Of a stretch of 64,000 bases of DNA, positions 42,308 through 52,500 are shown in pieces. Position numbers and translations under genes: made by a program. The first letter of the stretch is position 1. Every line of letters starts with the position of its first letter. The stretch is from Symbiodinium natans (lineage: Eukaryota; Sar; Dinophyceae; Suessiales; Symbiodiniaceae), in contig CAJNDS010002067.1 in the NCBI GenBank assembly GCA_905221605.1, positions 572,395-636,394 on the forward strand, written 5' to 3'. The notes beneath the pieces are model-generated. The model saw only the letters and a list, made by a program, of their open reading frames with translations. It made no database searches and was not told the origin of the DNA.

Positions 42308-42338
42308 GCTGACCACGTGAGGTCTCCACCCGGCTAGC
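42308..42338 (+). repeat. Hairpin HP20 (degenerate, before paralogue 3)
   Basis: Arms GCTGACC and GGCTAGC form five Watson-Crick pairs, one G-T and one mismatch. The core ACGTGAGGTCTCCACCC is the most diverged of the set, but the spacing is still 17 nt. Ends 9 nt before the ATG. Confidence 0.6.
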
Positions 42339-42347
42339 AAACCAGCC

Positions 42348-43631
42348 ATGCCTTCACCGTCTCGCGAGGTTCTGCTCGAGATTCTCCTGAAGTCGCTCCA
42401 CGTCCCAACGACCATCTACCTACCTGGCGGCATCAGTGAGCACATGGTCACATCAGCCTCAGCAAAAACTCATCTCACCCCGAGGAGGCTCCTCTTCACT
42501 ACAGTCACTACAGAAGACCTTGAACCCATGGCAGAACGAAGCATGCGAGTAGCATCACGACTCTGCAGCTTCATATGTCACTTGGATCGGTACCTAGCCT
42601 GGCGCGAGGGAAGACACACTGCCCTGCCCCTTGAGGCTAGCCCACGTATCTTGGCAGGTAAGCGCAAGCACATTGACGACGAGCAGCCTTCAGCGCACCT
42701 ACCCCCGAATATGGGGCCCCTCCAGCGCCAGCAAATCATGTACCTCACCCTCATGATCCAAAACTACACAAATGACGGAGAAGGCTCGCCGCCCTTTAGC
42801 ACGTCCGAAGCCGATCAGGCTGGTGCTTTAACCTGGCATTATCTCACCAGGAGGTTCTCGCAATCAGAGCTGAATGCCATTCTGCTCCGCACTTTGGAGC
42901 AGGCCAAGGTCATTCTGCAGTCTGAATTCACTCCAGCACATCAACGGAACTTACTCCAGCTGCATCCCCAAATGACGGAGGAGAACTGGCAAGGCCAAGC
43001 ATACTTCCCCCTAGGCCTCCGGCTTCAAGACCCACATCAGCTTGATCTTGACGCATACGATTTCAGAACGCTCAAAAGAGCATCACTTCAGCTTCGCCTA
43101 CTGCAACAACTGCGGACTATTATGGCCTCCACACCTACATCGGCCAGCGAACAGATCCGAGATGGCTGGGACTTCCTTGAACAAGACCGTGATCTCTCAA
43201 AGCTTGACTACGAGGACTACCACACCAAACTGGTTTCAATGATCCCGCACTATCAGGAGACACTCCGAGAGATCCTGACACTGTACCGCCTATGGCTGTC
43301 AACCCCTCTGTCCGATGAGGACTTCCTGTGGGTGCGCAACCTGGTAGTGAATCAGCTTCTACCTAGAGACACTCTCCATCGCTACTTTGCTGACAGTCTC
43401 TGGCAACAAATACGACACAGATATGGAGGGGACCAAGGAGACCTCGAGCAGGCACAAGGAGTCATCACAATTCTTTCCCCGCTCCATGACCAGGTCTATG
43501 ATGACTATAAGAACTTTGCTGTGGCGCTGACTCTGCTCCTCGTTCGACATCGTCAACGTCTGAAGCAGACGCTAGACAACAAAATTCGGGGCCAGAGACC
43601 GTCCGAGCACCATAGCCTTCCAAAAGAGTGA
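42348..43631 (+). CDS. Paralogue 3 of the four-member family (427 aa)
   Basis: Same length and block order as paralogues 2 and 4 but clearly diverged: RVASRLCSF, YTNDGEGSPPF, YDFRTLKRASLQLR, YRLWLS and ILSPLHDQVYDDYKNF. All-helical, function unknown. The start ATG 42348 is 9 nt after HP20. The stop is the TGA of HP21 (43629-43631). Confidence 0.75.
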   Translation: MPSPSREVLLEILLKSLHVPTTIYLPGGISEHMVTSASAKTHLTPRRLLFTTVTTEDLEPMAERSMRVASRLCSFICHLDRYLAWREGRHTALPLEASPRILAGKRKHIDDEQPSAHLPPNMGPLQRQQIMYLTLMIQNYTNDGEGSPPFSTSEADQAGALTWHYLTRRFSQSELNAILLRTLEQAKVILQSEFTPAHQRNLLQLHPQMTEENWQGQAYFPLGLRLQDPHQLDLDAYDFRTLKRASLQLRLLQQLRTIMASTPTSASEQIRDGWDFLEQDRDLSKLDYEDYHTKLVSMIPHYQETLREILTLYRLWLSTPLSDEDFLWVRNLVVNQLLPRDTLHRYFADSLWQQIRHRYGGDQGDLEQAQGVITILSPLHDQVYDDYKNFAVALTLLLVRHRQRLKQTLDNKIRGQRPSEHHSLPKE

Positions 43632-43646
43632 GGTCCCCTCCTGTTC
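43622..43646 (+). repeat. Hairpin HP21 (core intact, arms not paired; contains stop codon)
   Basis: The exact consensus core at 43626-43642 is flanked by AAAA and GTTC, which barely pair. This is the one copy without usable arms. It supplies the TGA of paralogue 3. Confidence 0.6.
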
Positions 43647-43746
43647 ACTGCACTATCTTCCCAAATTGCGGGAAAAAGCGTGTAGCTCCGATCTTCCCAT
43701 GCCAAGCCTCACTAAGCACAGCTCTCCTCGCAAAGTTTTCTCTCAG

Positions 43747-43778
43747 GTTCGCACGAGTGAGGTCCCCTCCTGGCGAAC
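43747..43778 (+). repeat. Hairpin HP22 (before paralogue 4)
   Basis: Arms GTTCGC(a)C with GGCGAAC, seven pairs and one bulged A, around the exact consensus core. Ends 15 nt before the next ATG. The spacer back to HP21 is only about 100 nt. Confidence 0.85.
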
Positions 43779-43793
43779 TTCCACCTAGGCCCC

Positions 43794-45083
43794 ATGGCAG
43801 ACCTTCACCCCGTCCTCAGCCGCGAACAGGCAATGGAGGTACTTCTTGAGTCTCTTTTCCTACCGCTGCCGGTTTACCCTACAACTCCAGCTGGCGCCGC
43901 CACAGCGAGCAATCTGGACCTGGCATCCTCACGCACCCCTGCGGGGGAAGCGATCCCACACTTGAACCGCCAGACACGGATAGCTTCGCGCACTTGCAGC
44001 TTCTTGAAGCTGCTCGCGGAGAAAGTTCACCGGCACATGGGAGAGTTGCGGCTCTACCTTCCCAAAACTGCGCCCCGAAATTTGGCCGCAAAACGGAAGC
44101 ATGAAGAGATGATGCTGACAGAGCCTCGCTCTCCTACTCTGACGTACCATCAGAAGCGCCAGCTCCTCTTCATCTCTCAGGCGATTCGAGACTACACCAA
44201 TGATGGTCCTGGCCAGAACTCCTTCCAGCTCGATGCGGAGCCTACCACCCAGCGCATCTGGACGTACCTGACGCGCCACTTTGGCCAAGGTGAGGTGCAC
44301 TTTATGATTGCCAACGCCCTGTCGCATCTACACCTTCTCATGCGATCGTCAACTCCACGCCTACTCTCAGGCATTGAGCAGTCACAGCCATCGCATGCTC
44401 CAGGACAAGGCTCGGACTACTTCCCTGATAATCTTCGTCTGCACGATGACAAGCAACTGGACCTTCAATACTTCGACCTGCAGGCGCTAAGGCGAGCCTC
44501 CACAGTATACCGGGTGCAGCAGCTGCTCAAAGTCTCTTCTTCCGCCGAAGGGGCATCGCCAGTTAAGAACGGATGGCGCTTTCAACATCAGGACCATCAC
44601 CTCAATGCTTTGTCCTACGACCAACATCTCCTGGCTCTGCTGCCTCATCTTCCGCATTACCAGGACCAAATTCGCGAGGATCTGGTCACGTATAGGCAGT
44701 GGCTGCTTCGAGAGATCAATGCAGAGGAAGTTTCTTGGATTCGATCCATGATCATGGACACGGTGATCTCGCGAGGTGAACTACTGGAGCTCTTTGAGGA
44801 TGCCTTGCTCAAGCAAATCAACTATGCATTTCGAGCTACTGCTGGCATTCCTAACCCGGAGGATCATTCTCAGAACTTCCAGAACAGCATGGCTCTCCGC
44901 TTCTATCAAATCATCAATCCGCTCTATGACGACATCTACGAAGAGCACAAGCCCTACGCAATAGTGTTCAAGATGCTCACCTCCTCTCATCGTAGACGGC
45001 TTCGGTCCCTCCTTCGGGCCCGAGAAGCTGCCATTCTGGCGTCCCCATATCGGACAACCAGCCTGGTTCCAGTATGCGAGTGA
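43794..45083 (+). CDS. Paralogue 4 of the four-member family (429 aa)
   Basis: The closest relative of paralogue 2, with the same blocks: LFLPLPVYP, RIASRTCSF, FISQAIRDYTNDGPGQN, YFDLQALRRAST, FYQIINPLYDDIYEEHKPY and KMLTSSHRRR. The upstream hairpin and ATG have the same arrangement as in paralogue 2, so ORF and hairpins probably duplicated together. Function unknown. The stop is the TGA of HP23 (45081-45083). Confidence 0.75.
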   Translation: MADLHPVLSREQAMEVLLESLFLPLPVYPTTPAGAATASNLDLASSRTPAGEAIPHLNRQTRIASRTCSFLKLLAEKVHRHMGELRLYLPKTAPRNLAAKRKHEEMMLTEPRSPTLTYHQKRQLLFISQAIRDYTNDGPGQNSFQLDAEPTTQRIWTYLTRHFGQGEVHFMIANALSHLHLLMRSSTPRLLSGIEQSQPSHAPGQGSDYFPDNLRLHDDKQLDLQYFDLQALRRASTVYRVQQLLKVSSSAEGASPVKNGWRFQHQDHHLNALSYDQHLLALLPHLPHYQDQIREDLVTYRQWLLREINAEEVSWIRSMIMDTVISRGELLELFEDALLKQINYAFRATAGIPNPEDHSQNFQNSMALRFYQIINPLYDDIYEEHKPYAIVFKMLTSSHRRRLRSLLRAREAAILASPYRTTSLVPVCE

Positions 45084-45106
45084 GGTCGCCTCCAGCAAAC
45101 TGAACC
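45065..45106 (+). repeat. Hairpin HP23 (contains paralogue 4 stop codon)
   Basis: Eleven pairs: GGTT(c)CAGT(a)TGC with GCA(a)ACTGAACC, around GAGTGAGGTCGCCTCCA. The left arm is coding, the right arm is not. Confidence 0.85.
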
Positions 45107-45444
45107 ATAGCATCCCAAAGCTCCTCTAGTCCGAATACTGGACTTAATCACACCTCCAGACCACTGCTCGCACTGCAGACGAAAAGCCTCCATGCCTCAT
45201 AATGCACAAGTGCCAGCCTGCATAGCTGATGCCCCCAGCCTCGGCCTACATGCCAGCTTGCCTGCTGAGGTTGAAGACCAATCTCGCAGAAACGTGTACA
45301 GAAGCGCAACCCACCTGGCTTGACATGGCCAGGACATCGGAACAGACCAGGTCCCGAACGAGTAGGTCACTTAACTTTCACCCTCGATGCCCGCCAAGGT
45401 GTGGGACATGACCCGCACATGCGTCCGAAATGAAATGAAAAAAA
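45107..45444 (+). other. 3' end of the central element
   Basis: No gene recognised. A decayed hairpin core, ACGAGTAGGTCAC, lies at 45358-45370. The unique sequence ends in an A-rich run (TGAAATGAAAAAAAT, about 45430-45444) that directly meets the right-hand microsatellite. An A-rich 3' end is expected of a non-LTR retroelement. Confidence 0.5.
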
Positions 45445-46514
<1,070 letters not shown>

Positions 46515-49500
46515 GGACTTCTTCTGGGCCTTTTCGGAATAGTTGGCAAAGTCATGGGCGGCTGGCGATGTGCGACGACGTGAAACGTGTGATCAACGAT
46601 CAGAAGCTTTGCAACTTTTGTATATAATGGCATCCCATGGAGCCGGCTGAGATGGCGTCAGGAGCAGATCGACCGGCACACTTGTGCGGGTAGCTAAGAC
46701 GGTGACTGGAGCAGCCCGGAAATACAGCGGCATTGCCGATGTGATTCTCAGGTGTTTGGCTGGAATCACCTGGTGTTTTGCCATCTTTCCACAGCGCCTG
46801 CCCCAGTTTAGTGCAAAGATGGGCAAAGGCTGAAAAGGCAAGAAAATTGCCATGAGATGCTGCTAGCGTTTCGATTGCCAGTAGCATGCTTCAGGCTGTG
46901 GCTTATGCAAGGCACTCACTCACCTTTAGAAATGAGTCTGGTGTCTGCTGTGTGACTTGTCTGTGATCTGATGTGGTTCATGTTGAGCCAAGTCCGAGGC
47001 TTTCTCGCCGGGCTTGGCTGGAATGGACCCAGTTCACTTTCACCTGGTTTTGGCCACCGGCGCTGCTGCCAGACTTCGTGTACCCACCTTACAAATAAGT
47101 TAGAGAGTCAGAGACTCAACCGTACAAGACCACTGTTTGCAGCCGCAGTCAACTCCGAGCGCAGGCTAGGCGCATGCATCGCTGCTCTGGCGCGCCGCTG
47201 AAGTAATGTTGCTGTGTTACCTTCTGGTTCAGCCCAGAAAGCTGGCTATGAGGTGCTCCGAAAGCCTCCAAGTGCTGCCGATGCCACAGGTTCTTGCATG
47301 GATGATGATGGATGTTATGGATTACAAGCATCTTAGGAGTGCACACGAGTTCAGGTCGGCTGGATTGGGGATGTAGCCATGCTGATCTTGGTCTTGACGT
47401 GCACGCTGGCAGGGGGGCTGCCTTGACCACTCCTGCACACATCAGGGAGCTTTGTATTGGACAGGTTCCACTCCCAGACAGACCGCCAGACTGGGGAGGC
47501 CCACGCCAATGGAGGCGAGATTATACTCAAAGAGTATTCTGAGTCTTCCCAGCCAGCGCGGACAACGAAGGCCTGGACACTATGTCGCCTGGGAGCAACT
47601 GACCTGGCCTTACTTATTTTGGACTTGCAGGTGTAACTTCCTGATCAATGTTCAGTGCTGAACTCTACTTTAGCATGAGGCTTTTGGGATGTTCTTGATC
47701 CTTTGTGAATGCCCAGGCGGTGTTACAGGTGCTGACAGGTCAACCTGTTCCTGGTTTCGTGATTTCCCGCTGCCTTGCATGGCTTGCCCCGTTTTCATGA
47801 GTCGCCCACGAGGAAGGAAGGACCGAGTAGGGCTGAAGGTATCTGTCTCCATGTCCCCAAGTCAAATCTATTCTAGAGGCTGCGGCATGCTACTCCAAAC
47901 AGGAACGACAACAATCTCAGAGCGCTTTGGAACGGGCAGGGGTGCCCCACAAAATCTTCCAACTCTGTCTTAGTCTTAATCAGTGTTGGCTGCCCCGTGG
48001 GACCTGCCTTGTCGCGGAACACAAAGCGTCGAAAGGGCCCGTGTAGCGCCGTCACAATCCAAGGACCTCAGGCCTCTAACAAAGCCAAGCCAGTGCCACG
48101 CCATGGTTTTGGCTGGGGATTGGAAAGTTGTGAACAAACAGAGGTGCTGTCTGCAATGCTGCAAGTAGCCGCTGCCGCGTCGTTCCTGAGTGCTGTGGCT
48201 TCTTACTTTTTTGATGCTCCAACCTTCTTCACGGAGGATGCAGCGTCGAAAGGGCAGCCCGTGTTCTGTGAGCCCCTTCGTCACAGACGCATCGTCGAAC
48301 GGGTATTCCTTGTGGGAGGGAGAATGGGAGCCGAGCCCTCGCCGAGGCAGAGTCGCACGACTGGCCGGGCAGCCGTGTAAATTCTGTGTGCCATCAACCC
48401 CATTCAGCCAGTATGGCACCGACGACTTGACAAAAAATTGAGTTTGTTGATGCAGAACTAAGAGCTCGCAACCTTCTCCAATTCTGCATTTTCCTTTCGA
48501 AGCACTGCCCCATCACTGCCCCATGTACGAGCAAGATCGAACAAGCCTGGACATGGAAAGGGCGTGTCCTTTGCGTTCTTTCCGTTCCGGGGTCCGCGTC
48601 CGTTCCGTCTGTGCATTGTCAAAAAAGTTCAAGGCCACTGAGGCACAACGCCTCTGATTTTCTCCGGCCTCGGACAAATCCTTTGGGCAACTGCCGTGTT
48701 GCAAGGATCCGGCTCAACTCAGGCTCTGTTCAAGGTTGGCCGGGAGGCAGGAAAGAATGGCTCGCACGGTTGCCCCCATAACGTGTCCGAGGCCTGAACA
48801 AAATGCGTTCTCGGGGATTGCGCCCCCGGCGCGCCCTGATTGCGAAGAACGTGAGATTGTTGCTCAGTAGCTGGCTCCACTGATTTCCTAGAGCCGTGAT
48901 TTTCTACAGAAAGCAGCTCTTGGGTCTCTTGGGTCTTGGAACTGTCCCAACAAGAAGAGACAAGCCACCACGAACTTGTGGCCTTCGATTACGGCGAAAA
49001 AGAGTGCTTGTTGGACAAAATTGTTCACCATCATTCGCTCCAGACCGCTCACATGGGGCATATTGTTGGGTTTAAACCATTGACCTTTTCCCACCAGAAG
49101 TTGAGATGTTTCAGCAAGCACAGTGTTTCTGGCCAATGAAGAGCATACGGCGAATGACGAAATTATGATCAAGGCCAGGCCCTCACCGGAGAGTGAAAAT
49201 GGAGGCTGTTTGCTGCCTTGAACCTGAAATTGACAGATGTTCCAGATCGTGCCTAGTTCAAGATATCAGGTTTCTTTTGAGCAGGTTCTTTCCTGGACAT
49301 CTGCAAGCAAAATCGATTCGCAAGAAGCAAGGTGTTTTTGTAGATTTAGTTCATGCGGCTCTAATCCTTAGCACATTGATTGGGGCAAGAGGCAAGCATA
49401 TTCATCAAGATGTTGTGCGTATGCATTTCTGCTGCAACAACTTCAACAACATTTTTCCGAGACCACCGCCTCAGGCTCTGGGATGGTATCTGTGGGGCCG

Positions 49501-52500
49501 ATTTTCATGTAGCAGGGATTCCACCTGGACCCTGGTCCGCGACGTGCACCTGGCGCTTCCGTTGAAGGTGCTGCATGGCAGCTGGGCAGCTTCATAGGAA
49601 TTGTCCGAGATGCCTTCCCGGCATCCCAGCGTGTTCGTGCGGTTGAAGGTTGGACTGGTGTAATCGTCTTGTCAGTCCTTTCACGCCGGTGCAATGCAAC
49701 CGGCTTAAGGTCACAAGCATGGGATCTCCCTGCACAGGAAGATTCTCTCCCGCCCTTCCTCACCCACTTTGAGCCTACTTGCACCTGCACTCCTTAGAGT
49801 TCCAGCCTCTGCGGATCTCTGCGGGACTACGAACCGCGGATTCAACAAACTTGCGTCCACTGAGCATCCTGCATGACTTCAGACTTGCCACGCCAGAAGG
49901 AGCGCATGGCAAAAAGAGTCATGCTCGCACTTTGAGTCGGTGTTCTTTCATGATGCCGAGAACTGCGGGACTGGCTTTGGTCCAGTATGATGCCCGTGAT
50001 TTTATTGAGTTATTGTGCTACAAAGCCCCACCCGACAAAGTTTCACTTAGAAGGGTGTGCAAAGTCCAGGAGGTCAGGGGAAGGCCGGGGCAGCCATGAG
50101 TAGCCATGCACCCCTCCAATACATGTACGTCGCACAGGGGGCGGGAGAGGCGTGGTTCAGAGCCACCCCGGACTGCCATGTCAGCGATGTGTGCGAGGTC
50201 AGCGCGTCTTTCCGCACCACTCCTTTGTACTTTCCTCTATTGCTACACTGGCTCGCTTCTCTGACTCGTGTGAGTTCAATCGAAGGTTGTTGCGGTTTCT
50301 TCTAAGTCCTTATGAGCCTCATGGAAGTTAGGAACAGTTAGGGACTGTGCATGCACGGATTGATTGCAGATGGCTTGGGTTGTGATCTTATCCAGTTCTT
50401 TTAGCGTCAGACCAAAGTGACACTCGCCCCCAAGAACCTCATCTTTAACAGCCAGCGTGAGTTTCCCTGCGGGCGCCTAAAGATTCTTAGAGGTCCGCAG
50501 CCTCAGTCCGTGGCATACCAGTTTCGCCCGCCATTCGAGGGAAAGCTTCTGTAAAACCATGCAAAATATGCAAATACCAATGCTGGAGCAGTCAAGCCCC
50601 CCCGAGGAGGTCAGAACTCTGCAGCGAAAAGGGCTTTCAGATGCTTTCGGTAGCAGTCTTGTCGAGATGCTAGCTGCCCATAAAGATCCCTACAATCCTC
50701 CAAACCGGATTTGTGGTATTGCGAATGTGATTGGCCCGTAGAATTGTACAAAGGTGGACGGATTTGTCCTTTCGAGGGAAAATGACTGCTTGGCAAGGTA
50801 CGTTCGATGGAAACTCGATGACGGCCCGCATCCTTTCCTGGAAGCCATTTGCAAACCTGGCAAGTTTGCAGGGACAGTGCAGCGAGACGAGTGAAGCTGC
50901 ATGCGCACTTACAGGGCTGGAATACAGATGCCAAACTTCACTGCCTGCTCCGCAAGAGGTCACTCTTGGCCGTTACACTTTGGAGGTCTACCTATTGCAA
51001 ACATCTGTGTCGGACCCTCAGTCGATCTCAGTCTGGTTCTTGTGGTGCTCAGTAAAGACTCATCTGCATCGGCCGTGCAGTATCTTGCAATTTCATGGGC
51101 TGCTGGTGTCCAGCAACTTCTCGGCTGTACTGACACAGGCATAGTATATAAGGCTCCATAAAGCTTGATGACACCTTCTGCAAGAGGCTGGTAGATGCGG
51201 GTAGTGATGATGGATGGCTTTGCTTTTGCTTTGGTATCGTCTGTGACGCAGCCGAGGAGACGGTCATAGACGGTCGATACCCGGGACGTAACCACTACGA
51301 GCATGCATGTGTTAATGAATACGTTCTGGATTGTTATGGACAGCTTCGTCAGAACACGTCACGACGCGTAGCAGATGTAGCTGATGGTGCAGATTCTCGG
51401 CGAAACGGATGATGCTGGGGATGACGACCGCCGACATCACATGCAATGCAATAATCAGTATCAGTGCATAATCAGTAAGTACAGTGATGATTCCAGACAT
51501 GCAGAGTACTGAAGGATGCCTGTGCCTGGTGACATTGGCAGTGCCAAGAGCTTGATGTGGGAACTTCTTGGCTTCAGGCGTTTGACAGTGTAGAAGTTTC
51601 ACCAGAACGCCATGGAGCACGTGCTCTTCCGTGCGAAGCGGAAGGGACGATCATGCAAGTACGGAGTCCTCGCTTGTTTGCTCGCTGTAGGTGGACGGCC
51701 TTCTCAGAGACTTTTTGATCAGATTGGGCAGATGGCATTCTGCGGGAAGACAAGTTTCCTTGCTAGCTTCCAGCTGCGCCATTCCATGCGCTCTGAGGCG
51801 TCGCATGAGGCGTCCCTTGGTCTCGCAGCTTTGGGCGGTCCAGTGACTATGGCACCGCCTCCAGCAATACCAACAGCCACCTCAGAGCCATCTTGGACGG
51901 AATGCTTTCTCCAAGCACAAGGGGACTCGACACAAGAGACCTTGGAAAGCGAGGTCTGGCTTTTCCGCAGCGATACCAGCGCAGGTTTCGAGAAGTTCCT
52001 GAAGCACCGTCACTTCGGAGGAGATTCCGGAGGAGATACGGCAACCTGCCGGAGTGTGAATCCTGACAGTCGCATCCAGTGCTTGGAATGTACACGTGTT
52101 ATTTTCGGTGGCGTTTATGGGTCGATTGGTGTTGTTGTGCCAGCCTATCCACCGGAGAGTCACGCCGTTGGCTGCCTTTCCAGGAATCGCATTGTGGAGG
52201 CGGACTTCGACGACGATGACAACTATGACGGAAATCCTACTCGAGAGGTTGCTTTGTGCAATTCCCACCGTGGGCACCTGGATGCCCTGCCAGTTCCGAA
52301 CGATTAACTGCATGTCATGACCGAATTGGCATGGCACAATCAGCCGAACACGTGAAGCCGTGTTGGTGCCTGCAAAATTCCACTCTGTGAGAGAGAGAGA
52401 GGGAGGATCGCTTGGGGCCTAGGTCAAAAGGGCGCAAAAGAAGAGACTAACGGATAGCATCGCCAAACAGGCATGACCTGTTCCTGTATGTTCGAGCACC

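Noticed and set aside
27312-45106. A CRISPR array or integron attC sites as explanation of the regularly placed hairpins
   Set aside because: Spacing is gene-sized and not regular, the setting is eukaryotic, and the constant part is the loop while the arms vary. That is the reverse of a CRISPR repeat, and no integrase or cas gene is present.
50430-50500. Similarity to the element's leader hairpin region (both contain a CCCC..GAAC..TCATCT..TTTAACAG-like string)
   Set aside because: The match is short and gapped, and the partner arm of the stem is absent.
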